DNA of 64,000 nucleotides, taken from positions 141,210 to 205,209 of the forward strand of contig JAIEMJ010000031.1 of the NCBI GenBank assembly GCA_019752335.1. Direction: 5' to 3'. This DNA is from Bryobacteraceae bacterium (GTDB lineage: Bacteria; Acidobacteriota; Terriglobia; Bryobacterales; Bryobacteraceae). The notes beneath the pieces were generated by a model, which saw nothing but the letters and a program-made list of their open reading frames with translations, did not search any database and was not told the origin of the DNA. Both the position numbers and the translations under genes were made by a program. This document shows, piece by piece, positions 34,609-44,372 of the stretch (position 1 is its first letter; each line of letters begins with the position of its first letter).

Positions 34609-37430
34609 ATGTTTCCTGTGAGTTCGCCCAGCGTGAGCACGGCGATGCCTTGGCCCACCGAGAGGCCGATGGATTTGTCCTGGTCTCCCAAAAACTTGAG
34701 GGATCGGCCGCCGGCGTGCAGGTGCTGCACGGCGATTGCCGCCCCGAGGGGCACCTTGGTGCTCGGGTGCAGCGGCTGCGCATAGAGGCAACGGAAGCCG
34801 TCGCGGTCGGACAGGAAATAGAGCGCGTTGCCGCCGGGTGACCAAGCCGGAGCCCGTGCTTTCTTGTCCTCCGGCGTGATGGCAATCCATTGCTCGGCTG
34901 GCGCCGGTTCCGCGCCAGCCGGGGCGACGAAGATCGTTACCTGGCCCGTGGCGCGCGTGATTTCATGAAACGCGATCCACTTTCCATCGGGTGACCAGCG
35001 CGCACCTAGCAACAACTGCCGGGCCCGGACCGCCGGCGTGGTTTTTCCGGTGGCCGTGTCGAAGCGTAGAATGTCGTCCGGAGGCTTGATGGGCTCGAGT
35101 AAAATCTCCTGGCCATCGCGGCCGGCGTCAAAAGGCGTTCCGCAATTGGTCTGGCACAGCGTGCGGGTCACGCCGCCTTGCACCGGCATCTGCACCATGG
35201 CCAGCGAAGGGTCAAGATAGGTAAGGGACTGGCCGTTCTGTGACAGGGTCGGGTAGCGAGCCGAACTCACGCCGCTCAGCAGCGTCTTCACTTTGCCCGT
35301 ACCCAGATTCATTACGCGCAACGACGAAACGCCGGCCGCGCGGCTCCGGTAGGCCAACACCATGCCATCTACCGATAGCGTGGGATAGGTCTCCGAGGAC
35401 TCTTCCTTGGTGAGATTTCGCAGCGGTCCCGAGACCTGGGTACGCTCCGTGTCGAGTGGCAAGCCCCAGATGTCGTAGTTGAGGGTAAGGCTCGAGTAAA
35501 CGAGCCGCGTCGCATGCTCCGCGATAGAGACTTGTCCTTCAAACGTGGTGCCATTGGTGATACGGCGCGGCCGGCCGCTGAGCTTGAGTTGGTCGTCGAA
35601 CTCTAACTCGAAGAGATTGGTGGAGTCGCCCGAAGATGCCGCGAAGACTGCACGGCTCGGCTTGTCGAGCCAGGCCAAAGGCGTATCGGAGGTCTGGATG
35701 GCGGGTACGCTCAGCTTGGCCGCGGTGAGCGAAGCCACGGCTCCGGTGCGTGCCGGCGGCCGCCCGTCCAAGGGGAAAACATACCAGTCGAGGCTGTTGG
35801 CCGCGGGGGAAGAGTCATTAGCCCTGGCGAGGCACAGCAAGGCATCGCCGCTGGGCGACCACACCGGGTGCAGCGATGCGGCGAACCCCGGGGCCACGGC
35901 GCGGGACTCGCCACCGCCGGCCGGCATCACGCGTACTTGCGCCGAGCCCGGCAGGTAGCCCGACGCTTCGCGACCGCTCCAATAGGCAATCGACTTGCCG
36001 TCGGGCGAGAACTTCGGATCGTGGCCGCCCGCGGCGAGCAAGGTCGGTTCGCCGCCCAACGCGTTCACCACGTAGACTCCGCCACCGTCCATTTCGGAGC
36101 GAAAGACGATGCGCGTACCGTCGGGCGAGAAGTCCGGCGCACTTTCGTCCATGGAACTTTGGGTGAGTTGAATCGGTGAACCACCGGCACCAATTTGCTG
36201 CAGCCAGAGGTCCAGGCTGCCCGTGGCGCCCCGGTCCGAAGCGTAGACGACGAACTTGCCATCGCGTGAAATCGCGGGATCGAAGGAGAGGCCCGGGTCA
36301 CTGGTGAGGCGTGTATTGACGACGTCGTTCTCGCGCACTTCGGGCTTCGCGGGCTTGCGCCACAGCAGGAATCCCAGCGCCACGCAAGTGATAGCGCTGC
36401 CGGCCAGAAACAGCGGATGCCGCCAGATCGGCTTCGGTAGCGCTGGTGGGAGAGTGCGTTCGCCCGAGAGAGCCGTCAACACCTCGGACGCGCTCGCCGG
36501 GCGCCGGGCGGGATCACGGTCAATACAGCGCAGGATCAGCCGTTCCCAGTCGGGCGGCACGTCAGGGAGGGGGAACCTGCTACCGGCGTTGATCCGCTGC
36601 CCGGTCACCATCTCATGCATCATCAGGCCCAGGGCGTAGATATCGGAAGCGGCGGATGCCGGCTCGCCTTGGAACTGCTCGGGCGCCATGTAGTCCGGGG
36701 TGCCGAGTACATGGCCCGCTACGGTGACGTTGGTGGAGTCGGCGGAGTGCTCCATGGCCCGGGCGAGGCCAAAGTCGCTGATGACAGCGCGCGGACCACT
36801 GGAGCTTTGCGCAATCATCACGTTGCCCGGCTTCAGATCGCGGTGGATGATGCCGCGCTCGTGCAAGGCGGCCAAGCCCGCCGCCATCTGCCGCATCAGC
36901 CGTCCGGCGAGTTCAACCGGTAAGCGTCCTTCGCGTCGCAGGTAGCTGCCCAGGGTCTCGCCGTCGAGGAATTCCATCGTGAGGAAGGTGTGTCCCGCGT
37001 CGTGGCCGACATCGAAGATACGGCAGATATTGGCATGCGTGACTTGCCGCGCCAGTTGCACTTCACGCCGGAAGCGGCCGAGAAACTGCTTGTCGTCATT
37101 CAGGCTCGGCCGTAGCGTCTTGAGCGCAATGCTGCCCCCAAGTTCGAGGTCGTCGGCTTCGTAGACTTCGCCCATGCCCCCGGCGCCGACGAAGCGGCGA
37201 ATGCGGAAGCGCGGTGTCACCAGGTCACCGGGCGAGAAGGTATGGCGGGGTCCGGGCAGGATGCCCAGGCTGGCGGTGGGTCCGGCTTGGGCCAATAGCC
37301 GCTCCACTGACGCTTGCAACTCCAGGTCGCCGCCGCAGGCATGGATGACGTAGGCGCGCTGTTCGCTGGCGGGCAGTTCGGCGGCGGCGGAAAAGATCTC
37401 CTTCACGAGATCCCAACGGCTTAGCGACAT
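34584..37430 (-). CDS. Ser/Thr protein kinase fused to WD40-like (TolB/PD40) sensor region
   Basis: The 948-residue membrane protein has a Hanks-type kinase domain (about 75-330): the Gly loop FVGAGGMGEVYEA, catalytic loop HRDLKPGNVM, DFGLAR activation start and APEQFQGE. A transmembrane helix follows (PLFLAGSAITCVALGFLLW, about 345-365). The C-terminal 560 residues are PD40/TolB-like propeller repeats (for example FSPDGTRIVFRSE, FSPDGKSIAYW, WSPDGKWIAFHE). The cytoplasmic kinase is therefore linked to an extracytoplasmic propeller, a common receptor architecture in Acidobacteria. Its 3' end overlaps the glycosyltransferase start by 25 bp. Substrates are unknown. Confidence 0.92.
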   Translation of the reverse strand: MSLSRWDLVKEIFSAAAELPASEQRAYVIHACGGDLELQASVERLLAQAGPTASLGILPGPRHTFSPGDLVTPRFRIRRFVGAGGMGEVYEADDLELGGSIALKTLRPSLNDDKQFLGRFRREVQLARQVTHANICRIFDVGHDAGHTFLTMEFLDGETLGSYLRREGRLPVELAGRLMRQMAAGLAALHERGIIHRDLKPGNVMIAQSSSGPRAVISDFGLARAMEHSADSTNVTVAGHVLGTPDYMAPEQFQGEPASAASDIYALGLMMHEMVTGQRINAGSRFPLPDVPPDWERLILRCIDRDPARRPASASEVLTALSGERTLPPALPKPIWRHPLFLAGSAITCVALGFLLWRKPAKPEVRENDVVNTRLTSDPGLSFDPAISRDGKFVVYASDRGATGSLDLWLQQIGAGGSPIQLTQSSMDESAPDFSPDGTRIVFRSEMDGGGVYVVNALGGEPTLLAAGGHDPKFSPDGKSIAYWSGREASGYLPGSAQVRVMPAGGGESRAVAPGFAASLHPVWSPSGDALLCLARANDSSPAANSLDWYVFPLDGRPPARTGAVASLTAAKLSVPAIQTSDTPLAWLDKPSRAVFAASSGDSTNLFELEFDDQLKLSGRPRRITNGTTFEGQVSIAEHATRLVYSSLTLNYDIWGLPLDTERTQVSGPLRNLTKEESSETYPTLSVDGMVLAYRSRAAGVSSLRVMNLGTGKVKTLLSGVSSARYPTLSQNGQSLTYLDPSLAMVQMPVQGGVTRTLCQTNCGTPFDAGRDGQEILLEPIKPPDDILRFDTATGKTTPAVRARQLLLGARWSPDGKWIAFHEITRATGQVTIFVAPAGAEPAPAEQWIAITPEDKKARAPAWSPGGNALYFLSDRDGFRCLYAQPLHPSTKVPLGAAIAVQHLHAGGRSLKFLGDQDKSIGLSVGQGIAVLTLGELTGNIWQRETVR

Positions 37431-37485
37431 GATACGTGCGTCTGTTGGCTCATTCTTCCGCGCCCCCCGACCGGGGTTCCCGGTA

Positions 37486-38052
37486 TTATACGTGGAAAGT
37501 GACGTCTTCGTAGACTTCAGCGAGTGGAATTGTGACGCCCGCGAACTGTACAGAGGCGTCGAGCCCGGTTACGATGTCCAGCGTCCACGACGTTTCGGAC
37601 TGCTTGCGAAATATGTCGACGCGGGCCTCGCTCTGCGAAACGAGCAGGTACTCCGAGAATTCCGGCAGCCTTCGGTAAAGTTCAAATTTTCCACCGTAGT
37701 CGTAATCCTGCGTCGAAGGTGACAGCACTTCTACGATAGATCTTGCGTCGTTGAGCGTATCCACCTGCTCATCTGTAAACGTAGGTTGGTTACAGACCAC
37801 CACGATGTCCGGGTAAACGAATTTCGAGGCCGAGACGCGAACCCGCAAGGGGGAGATGGCTGCCCGGCAGCCAGTGCCGCGCAGACGGGTCCTGAGCGCG
37901 GTGGTAATGCCTGCGGCAATGCAGGAATGCGCGAAGCTCACTGCTGCCAGGGGGAAGAGTGCGCCGTCGTGGTATTCGCTCTTGAGTTCGGCTTCCCGGT
38001 CGAACGCGAGGTACTCGTCGACACTGAGCTTGAGATGAGGTGCGGCGCCCAT
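37486..38052 (-). CDS. Uma2-family PD-(D/E)XK endonuclease-like protein
   Basis: The 188-residue protein fits the Uma2 (DUF820) family, a restriction-endonuclease-like fold of unknown role. The N terminus is LKLSVDEYLAFDREAELKSEYHDG, followed by RVRVSASKFVYPDIVVVCN (the PD motif) and IVEVLSPSTQDYDYGGKFELYRRLP (E-x-L and the K/Y side). All expected acidic positions are present. Uma2 genes are multi-copy in many bacteria and do not imply restriction. It lies alone between the kinase and the M2 peptidase. Confidence 0.87.
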   Translation of the reverse strand: MGAAPHLKLSVDEYLAFDREAELKSEYHDGALFPLAAVSFAHSCIAAGITTALRTRLRGTGCRAAISPLRVRVSASKFVYPDIVVVCNQPTFTDEQVDTLNDARSIVEVLSPSTQDYDYGGKFELYRRLPEFSEYLLVSQSEARVDIFRKQSETSWTLDIVTGLDASVQFAGVTIPLAEVYEDVTFHV

Positions 38053-38061
38053 ATTGCTATT

Positions 38062-39858
38062 CTACCAACCGCTCGGCTGACCCGCGTTCTGTTCGTCCAG
38101 CCACTTCTTCAGCGGCGCGAAGTACTCCACCACCGCGGAGGCGTCGATTTCGCTCTTGCCCGTCAGCAGCTTCAACGTCTCCGGCCACGGACGGCTCGCC
38201 CCCTGCGCCAGCATCGCCGCGAAGGCTTGCCCAGCTTCCTTGTTCTGATACACCGAGCAGCGATACAGCGGCTGCTTGCAGCCTGCCTTCTCCGCCAGCG
38301 CCCGATGAAATTGGAACTGCAGTAAGTGGGCCAGGAAGTACCGTGTATAGGGCACCGACGCCGGGACGTGATACTTGGCCCCCGCGTCGAAGTCACTCTC
38401 GGAGCGGGCCACCGGCTCCGCCACGCCCTGGTACTTTCGGCGCAACTCCCACCAGGCGGCGTTCATCTGTTCGGGCTTTACTTCCCCGGAGAAGACCTTC
38501 CAGCGCCACTGGTCAATCATCAAACCGAAAGGCAGAAACGCCACCTTCTCCAGGGCCCGCTTCATCAGCACGCCCACATCGGCGGACTCGGGCGGCGTCT
38601 TCGTCAACAGGCCGATCTTCACCAGATAATCCGGCGTCATCGAGAGCTGCACCGTATCGCCGATCGCTTCGTGGAAACCATCGTTGGCCGAATCGCGGAA
38701 GAGAAATGGCTGCTGGTTGTAGGCGCGCTGATAGTAGCTATGGCCGAGTTCGTGATGGATGGTGAAAAGGTCCTCGCCCGTGGGCTCGATGCACATCTTG
38801 ATGCGCAGGTCATCGACATTGTCCACGTCCCAGGCTGAGGCATGGCACACTACCTCGCGGTCGCGCGGCTTAGTCAACATGCTGCGTTCCCAGAAGGTCT
38901 TCGGCAGCGGCGAGAAGCCCAGCGAGAGGTACATCCGCTCGCCCATGCGCGTCATCTCTTCGGCGGTGGCTTTACGGCCGGCGAGGATCTTCGAGAGGTC
39001 ATAGCCGGGGTCGGCATTCGGCGGCGCGAGCAGCGGATAGAGGTTGTCCCAGCTTTGCGCCCACATGTTTCCGAGTAAGTGCGCGGGAATCGGGCCGCTA
39101 GCGGGAACCACTTTGTCGCCGTACTTCGCGCGCAGCTTGTTCCGCACATAGGCATGCAAGGAGACGTAGAGCGGCTTCACTTGCTCCCACAGACGGTCCA
39201 CCTCCTTGGCGAAGGCGTCGGGCTCCATGTCGTACTTCGACCGCCACATGGCGCCCGAATCCTTGAAGCCCAACTCGCGCGCGCCCTGGTTCGCCAACGC
39301 GACGTACTTCACGTAGTCCGCGCGAATGGGTTGCGCGGTGTCGTGCCAGCCCTTCCAGGTTTCGAGGAGCTTCGCCGGATCGTGGCTCTCGGCGATCACT
39401 TTACTCACCTGCCCGATGTCCTGGCAGGTGCTGGGCATGGGGCAATACTTGGCGCGGCCGTAATGCGCCTCCATGCCGGACGTGAGCTTGGTGAGTTCGG
39501 CGGAGAGCTTCGGGTCACTCGGCGCGGCGACGACCAAGCCGTTCTTGAGGAGCTTCAACTTGCGCGCGACGTCGGCCGGTACGTTCACGCCGTCGTAGGT
39601 GGCGGCGAGCTTCGCGTACTTCACGCCGGCTTGAATGGCTTTTTCGGTGAGGGCGGCGGAGATCGCTTCCGTGTCCTGGGTTATGTAAGTCGCCGCGATC
39701 CACTGCGCCTGGCTCGCCTGATTGGCGAGCGCGAGCAGTTCCGTCTCCGCTTCGGCGACCATCTTCGCCGCCGCGGCGGGCCGGTCCGCCGATAAGCTAT
39801 CGCCGCAGGAAGTGGTCCATCCCAGGCAGAATACGACCAGAGCAAGGTTTCGTTTCAC
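38062..39858 (-). CDS. M2-family zinc metallopeptidase (ACE-like dipeptidyl carboxypeptidase)
   Basis: The protein of about 598 residues contains HHELGH in FTIHHELGHSYYQ (residues about 362-374) and the downstream third ligand in GFHEAIGDT, the gluzincin signature of M2/angiotensin-converting-enzyme-like peptidases, with the ligand Glu 20-30 residues later. The GTG at 39858 gives a leader VKRNLALVVFCLGWTTSCG, which resembles a lipoprotein or Sec signal with a Cys at the end. An extended frame to 39924 would lose this arrangement. The peptidase probably acts in the periplasm. It is divergent from the DAHP synthase gene with only 31 bp between the start codons. Confidence 0.9.
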   Translation of the reverse strand: MKRNLALVVFCLGWTTSCGDSLSADRPAAAAKMVAEAETELLALANQASQAQWIAATYITQDTEAISAALTEKAIQAGVKYAKLAATYDGVNVPADVARKLKLLKNGLVVAAPSDPKLSAELTKLTSGMEAHYGRAKYCPMPSTCQDIGQVSKVIAESHDPAKLLETWKGWHDTAQPIRADYVKYVALANQGARELGFKDSGAMWRSKYDMEPDAFAKEVDRLWEQVKPLYVSLHAYVRNKLRAKYGDKVVPASGPIPAHLLGNMWAQSWDNLYPLLAPPNADPGYDLSKILAGRKATAEEMTRMGERMYLSLGFSPLPKTFWERSMLTKPRDREVVCHASAWDVDNVDDLRIKMCIEPTGEDLFTIHHELGHSYYQRAYNQQPFLFRDSANDGFHEAIGDTVQLSMTPDYLVKIGLLTKTPPESADVGVLMKRALEKVAFLPFGLMIDQWRWKVFSGEVKPEQMNAAWWELRRKYQGVAEPVARSESDFDAGAKYHVPASVPYTRYFLAHLLQFQFHRALAEKAGCKQPLYRCSVYQNKEAGQAFAAMLAQGASRPWPETLKLLTGKSEIDASAVVEYFAPLKKWLDEQNAGQPSGW

Positions 39859-39889
39859 GCTTTCGATTCTATCCTGCGACAATGGAAGG

Positions 39890-41227
39890 TTGCTGAACGA
39901 TTGGACTCCTGACTCCTGGCGCACTCGCGTTGCGCTGCAACAGCCTCGCTACGAGGACCCGGCCGCGTTGGCCCGGGCCGTCGCTGAGCTAAGCGCCTTG
40001 CCCCCGCTCGTCACCACTTGGGAGGTGGAGGAACTGCGCCGCCAACTGGCCGAAGCCGCCCAAGGCAAGCGCTTCCTGCTGCAAGGCGGCGACTGCGCCG
40101 AGAGCCTCTCCGAATGCCGCGCCGAGCCAGTCACCAATAAGCTGAAGGTGCTCCTGCAGATGAGCCTGGTGCTGGTCCACGGTGGCCAGCGCCCCGTGAT
40201 CCGCGTCGGCCGTTTTGCCGGTCAATACGCCAAGCCGCGCTCCGAAGACACCGAAACGCGCGAGGGCGTCACCCTGCCGTCCTATCGCGGCGACATCGTC
40301 AACCGGCCTGCTTTTACCGCGGCGGACCGCCGTCCGGATCCGGACCTGCTCCTGCGCGGCTACGAGCGCGCCGCCCTCACCCTGAACCTGATCCGCGCTC
40401 TCTCCAGTGGCGGCTTCGCTGATCTCCACCATCCCGAAAACTGGGACCTTGCCTTTGTGGAAAGCTCACCCCTGGCCGCCGAGTACCGGCGCATCGTGGG
40501 TTCGATTGGGGAGAGCCTGCGCTTCATGGAAAACGTCCTCGGCGTGCGCACGGGGGGAATGGAGAAGGTGGATTTCTTCTCGAGCCACGAAGGCCTGCAC
40601 CTTGAATACGAACGCGCGCAGACTCACCTTCAAAACGGCCACTGGTACCACCTGGCGACCCACTTCCCGTGGATCGGCCTGCGGACCGCGCAACTCGACG
40701 GCGCGCATGTCGAGTACTTCCGCGGCCTGCGCAATCCGATCGGCGTGAAGATCGGCGCCAGCACCACGGCCGAAGGTTTGCGCCGTCTGCTGGACCTTCT
40801 CAATCCCACGCATTTGCCCGGAAGGATCACGCTGATCCATCGCTTCGGCGCGGGACAGATCGCGGCGCATTTGCCGGGCCTGATCGCCGCCGTGCGCGAC
40901 ACCTCGCACCTGCCGCTGTGGGTGTGCGATCCGATGCACGGCAACACCGTCACCACGGCGGCAGGCTACAAGACTCGCCGCTTTCAGGCCATTCTGGAAG
41001 AGTTGGAACAAGCTTTCGACCTTCATGCCCAGACCGGTGGCCGCCTGGGCGGCGTGCATATCGAACTCACCGGCGACGACGTCACCGAATGCACGGGAGG
41101 CGCCCGTGGCTTGGCCGAAGTGGACTTGAAGCGCGCCTATCGCACCGAGGTGGATCCGCGGCTGAATGGCGAACAAGCGCTCGAAATGGCGCTGTTGATC
41201 GCGCGCAAAATGCGCTCGCTGGGATGA
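39890..41227 (+). CDS. Class II 3-deoxy-D-arabino-heptulosonate-7-phosphate (DAHP) synthase
   Basis: This enzyme condenses phosphoenolpyruvate and erythrose 4-phosphate in the first step of the shikimate pathway. The protein of about 445 residues matches the class II (plant-like) form: WTPDSWRTRVALQQPRYED at the N terminus, LLQGGDCAES, RVGRFAGQYAKPRS, YRGDIVNRPAF, EKVDFFSSHEGLHLEYE, VKIGASTTAEG, WVCDPMHGN, and the metal-binding region GGVHIELTGDDVTEC. The start is uncertain: TTG 39890 immediately precedes CTG-AAC-GAT-TGG where homologues usually start with M-x-D-W. It has no ideal ribosome-binding site (ggaagg abuts the codon). Promoters for both divergent genes must lie inside coding sequence or be very short. 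Confidence 0.93.
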   Translation: MLNDWTPDSWRTRVALQQPRYEDPAALARAVAELSALPPLVTTWEVEELRRQLAEAAQGKRFLLQGGDCAESLSECRAEPVTNKLKVLLQMSLVLVHGGQRPVIRVGRFAGQYAKPRSEDTETREGVTLPSYRGDIVNRPAFTAADRRPDPDLLLRGYERAALTLNLIRALSSGGFADLHHPENWDLAFVESSPLAAEYRRIVGSIGESLRFMENVLGVRTGGMEKVDFFSSHEGLHLEYERAQTHLQNGHWYHLATHFPWIGLRTAQLDGAHVEYFRGLRNPIGVKIGASTTAEGLRRLLDLLNPTHLPGRITLIHRFGAGQIAAHLPGLIAAVRDTSHLPLWVCDPMHGNTVTTAAGYKTRRFQAILEELEQAFDLHAQTGGRLGGVHIELTGDDVTECTGGARGLAEVDLKRAYRTEVDPRLNGEQALEMALLIARKMRSLG

Positions 41228-41271
41228 AACCGCCACGCGCCGCATCTCGTATGTAAGTGCAGGAGACTTCG

Positions 41272-41784
41272 ATGAAACTCTTATTGGCCGTTACCCTATC
41301 CGCCCTGGCCCTGCTGGCGCAGCCTTCTGAAAAGGCCCGCCAGAACATGATCAAAGAGGTCCGGCATGAACTGGTGATGATGCCCTACTACGGCGTCTTC
41401 GACAACCTCTCCTTCCGCGTGGACGGCTACACCGTCACCTTGCTGGGCCAAGTGACGCGCCCCACACTCAAGAGCGAGGCCGAGAATCGCGCGAAGAGCG
41501 TGGAAGGCGTGGAGAAGGTGGTCAACCAGATTGAGGTGTTACCGCTTTCGCCCAACGATGACCGGATCCGGATCGCCGTGGCCCGCGCGATCTTCAATCA
41601 CCCCGTGCTCCAGCAGTACTCCTTGCGCGCCGTACCGCCAATTCACATTATTGTGAAGAACGGCAACGTGACGCTCGAAGGTGTCGTCGCCCGCGAGATG
41701 GATAAAAACGTGGCGAATATTCAAGCCAACGGCGTGTCTGGAGTCTTTTCGGTGAAGAATAACTTGGTCGCCGAAAGTAAGTAA
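41272..41784 (+). CDS. Exported protein with two BON domains
   Basis: The protein of about 170 residues has a signal peptide (MKLLLAVTLSALALLAQ) and two BON-type units: FDNLSFRVDGYTVTLLGQVTRP ... AKSVEGVEKVVNQIEV and IHIIVKNGNVTLEGVVAREMDKNVANIQANGVSGVFSVKNNLV. BON domains bind phospholipid and occur in osmotically induced periplasmic proteins. ATG 41272 is behind aggagactt. It follows the DAHP synthase gene by 44 bp. Its stop lies 8 bp from the stop of the convergent receptor gene. Confidence 0.88.
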   Translation: MKLLLAVTLSALALLAQPSEKARQNMIKEVRHELVMMPYYGVFDNLSFRVDGYTVTLLGQVTRPTLKSEAENRAKSVEGVEKVVNQIEVLPLSPNDDRIRIAVARAIFNHPVLQQYSLRAVPPIHIIVKNGNVTLEGVVAREMDKNVANIQANGVSGVFSVKNNLVAESK

Positions 41785-41792
41785 TTTGGAGG

Positions 41793-44354
41793 CTAGAAAT
41801 CGAGGCGCAACGTGAAGCGGAACGTCCGTCCATCGTTGAGGGTATTGGTGATCTGTCCGAACGCCGGCGAGGACAGGTCCGCGTTGGGCTCGGCGAACTG
41901 AGGAGTATTCATCACGTTGACGCCTTCCGCGCGGAAAGACAGCGCCCGGTCACCGTGCAGGATAAACCGGCGCTCCAGACTCGCGTTCAGGTTGTGGATG
42001 CCCCCGCGGCGGAAGGTGTTCGTGCCCAGGTTGCCTCTCGGTTCCAGTGGCTGCATCAACTCGAAGGCGGAGCGGGGAAGTAGCCTGGGGGCGGTGTCCG
42101 GGTCGCCGAAGGTGCGGCCGAGAATGCTCGTGTCGCGGAGATGTGGCCTGTCACCGTTGACGCCGTCGGCGTTGCCGTAGCCCGGGGCGTCGGAGCCGCT
42201 AAAGACGGTGAAGGGCAAACCGCTTTTCGAAAGAAACACCGCGGACAGACGCCAATCCTTGGTAACGTGCCGTGCTTGCCGCATCTGCGGAAGCGAGTAA
42301 ACCATGCGGACCAATAAAGCGTGGGTCTGATGAAAATTGCTCACGCCGCGTAAGTCCGCCGCGACCCCCGTAGCGGTCTGCGAATAACCCTGCAGCGCAT
42401 CGTCACCGGCGGCGATGTTCACGTAGGTGGCGCCGGTGTCGATGGCCTTGCTGAACCAATAGGCCGTATCCAGCGTGAGCCGCCGCCAGTTGGGCAGCGT
42501 ATAGTTGACGCGCGCGGCGTCAAAGTAAGCTCGCGCTCCGTTGGTGATTTGCCGGAAGTCGTAATACCGGGGATCTGGGCGACGGTCATTGATGGTGGCC
42601 GTGGTTTGCGGAATGCCGGGCACGATGACGGCGCGATTGTTGTAATTCATCAGCAGTAGCTTCCAGGTGCGCGTGCCGACGTAACCCAACTGCAGCTTCC
42701 CGGCTTTCGCGCCCACGGGGATTTCCCACATGGCGTTGTATTGGTGGGAATAAGGAGTGACTAAGTCCGGCGGCACGTCAAAGGTAATTGCCCGCTGATT
42801 GCCGCCCAGGCTGACGCCGCGCAGTAAGTCGAGCAAGGGCGGGTTGAGGACTTCCACCTTCTGAAAAGCCGGTTGGTTCCAGCGGACCTGCTGCAAGGTC
42901 GCCGGGAACACCTCGCCGAATTGCGTGCTGTAGGCAGCCCGCAGGACGCCCCAGCGCCCGCCCAGCCGACGCGCGAGGCCGACGGTCGGCGCCAGATTGT
43001 TGCAGTCGCACCGGAAGGGAATCAGCGACAGCCGATTCACCTCCTGAATGCCCATCACCGGCTCATACCGCACGCCCAACGACACGGTGAGCTTGTCGTT
43101 CACCCGCCAATTGTCTTGCACGAAAGCATGCGTTTCCCAACGGCGAAAACCGCGCATCAACTCGCCCGCGCCGAAGGAGTATCGCGTCACGGCGCCGAGC
43201 CGGAAGTTGGTGATGGCGTCGCGGCCAAAGTCATTACGAAAGTAAATATTGCCCCGGTTCGAACTCGCTTCGCGGCCATTCAGTTGCAACCGGGCGAATT
43301 CTCCGCCAAGGGAAAGCTGATGCCGGCCCTGCTGACGGGTGTACCTGGCCGCGGTGCGATAGCGATTCTGCACGCGGTCCACCGGAATGGACGACCCCGG
43401 ACCTAGCTTTTCCCAAGCCGTGCCGATCACCACCTGCGGCCCCACCGCGTTCGCTTCGGGCACCAGCAAGGACCGGGAGCGGTTGAAACCCGTCGTGACG
43501 TCCAGCACGCTGCCAGCGCCCAGGTTGCGGCTCCAGGTGAGCCGCGCGTCGTGTGACTTCGTTGTCGTATCCGGATTCTGCCCCGCCACGAGCTGGAAGG
43601 CGTCCACCGCCTGCGTTGTCCACACATGCCGCGCGGTGAAACGATCCTTCCCGCGCCAATGGTCCAGTTGCGACGTTGTGTTGTCGGTGTCGATCCGTTG
43701 CGCGGCATTGGTGTTGAGTTGGCGCTCGCCGAGATTCGGCGGTTGGCTGGGCCAGGCGCGCAGCCAGCGATTGATTAGCGCGCAGGCGGCGGGATCCGGG
43801 CTCAGGCAACTGCGCTCATCGGCGCGCGGCACCAGAATGTTGCCGTTGACGAAGCCGCGCTGCATCTGTCGCGATCCGTCGAAGGAGAAATGCGTCTTCG
43901 CGGTAAGCGGCGCTAAGAGCCGGATCCCGAACTGGTTGTCCCGCGCGGGACGCACGCCTCCCACCTGAAAGAAGCTGCGCGCGGAAAAGATGCTGTTGTT
44001 GTGCGACCACGTGGCGCTACCCCGGACTCCGGAACTGGGGCGCGTGCCGCCTAGATGCACGCTGCCTGCGGGCGCGTTGCCGTATTCGGCGCCGTAGAAG
44101 CGCGCCTCGGACTTGAACTCCGTTATCAGCGTCGCGGTGGTGCCCAGCCGCTTGATGTTCTCCTTCAGCGCGTTGTTATCCAGCAGCGTGATGGCGACAT
44201 TTTCGTTGCGGCGGCTCTCACCGCTCTCGGTGTTCGTTTTGCCAAGCAGGTTAAGGTCTGCCCGCTTCTCGGGCGCGGGCGCAAGCTTCTCCTCGGGAGT
44301 CTGCACCGGCGGACCCTGCGGAAGCAAAAGCAAAGCGACCAGAATCGAAGTCAA
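41793..44354 (-). CDS. TonB-dependent receptor-like barrel protein lacking a regulatory domain
   Basis: The 853-residue exported protein has a signal peptide (MTSILVALLLLPQG) and a Pro/Glu-rich linker, a short plug-like region (FKSEARFYGAEYGNAPAGSVHLGG, about 80-105), and a long beta-rich barrel ending in TFRFTLRLDF, an outer-membrane insertion signal. The carboxypeptidase-like domain of Oar proteins is absent, unlike the receptor at 24750. Repeated F/Y/W-rich strands such as AWEIPVGAKAG and DTAYWFSKAIDTG are typical. It is likely in the outer membrane; the ligand is unknown. Its N terminus may be a degraded or reduced plug. Confidence 0.83.
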   Translation of the reverse strand: MTSILVALLLLPQGPPVQTPEEKLAPAPEKRADLNLLGKTNTESGESRRNENVAITLLDNNALKENIKRLGTTATLITEFKSEARFYGAEYGNAPAGSVHLGGTRPSSGVRGSATWSHNNSIFSARSFFQVGGVRPARDNQFGIRLLAPLTAKTHFSFDGSRQMQRGFVNGNILVPRADERSCLSPDPAACALINRWLRAWPSQPPNLGERQLNTNAAQRIDTDNTTSQLDHWRGKDRFTARHVWTTQAVDAFQLVAGQNPDTTTKSHDARLTWSRNLGAGSVLDVTTGFNRSRSLLVPEANAVGPQVVIGTAWEKLGPGSSIPVDRVQNRYRTAARYTRQQGRHQLSLGGEFARLQLNGREASSNRGNIYFRNDFGRDAITNFRLGAVTRYSFGAGELMRGFRRWETHAFVQDNWRVNDKLTVSLGVRYEPVMGIQEVNRLSLIPFRCDCNNLAPTVGLARRLGGRWGVLRAAYSTQFGEVFPATLQQVRWNQPAFQKVEVLNPPLLDLLRGVSLGGNQRAITFDVPPDLVTPYSHQYNAMWEIPVGAKAGKLQLGYVGTRTWKLLLMNYNNRAVIVPGIPQTTATINDRRPDPRYYDFRQITNGARAYFDAARVNYTLPNWRRLTLDTAYWFSKAIDTGATYVNIAAGDDALQGYSQTATGVAADLRGVSNFHQTHALLVRMVYSLPQMRQARHVTKDWRLSAVFLSKSGLPFTVFSGSDAPGYGNADGVNGDRPHLRDTSILGRTFGDPDTAPRLLPRSAFELMQPLEPRGNLGTNTFRRGGIHNLNASLERRFILHGDRALSFRAEGVNVMNTPQFAEPNADLSSPAFGQITNTLNDGRTFRFTLRLDF

Positions 44355-44372
44355 TTCACAGGATATCGAAAC

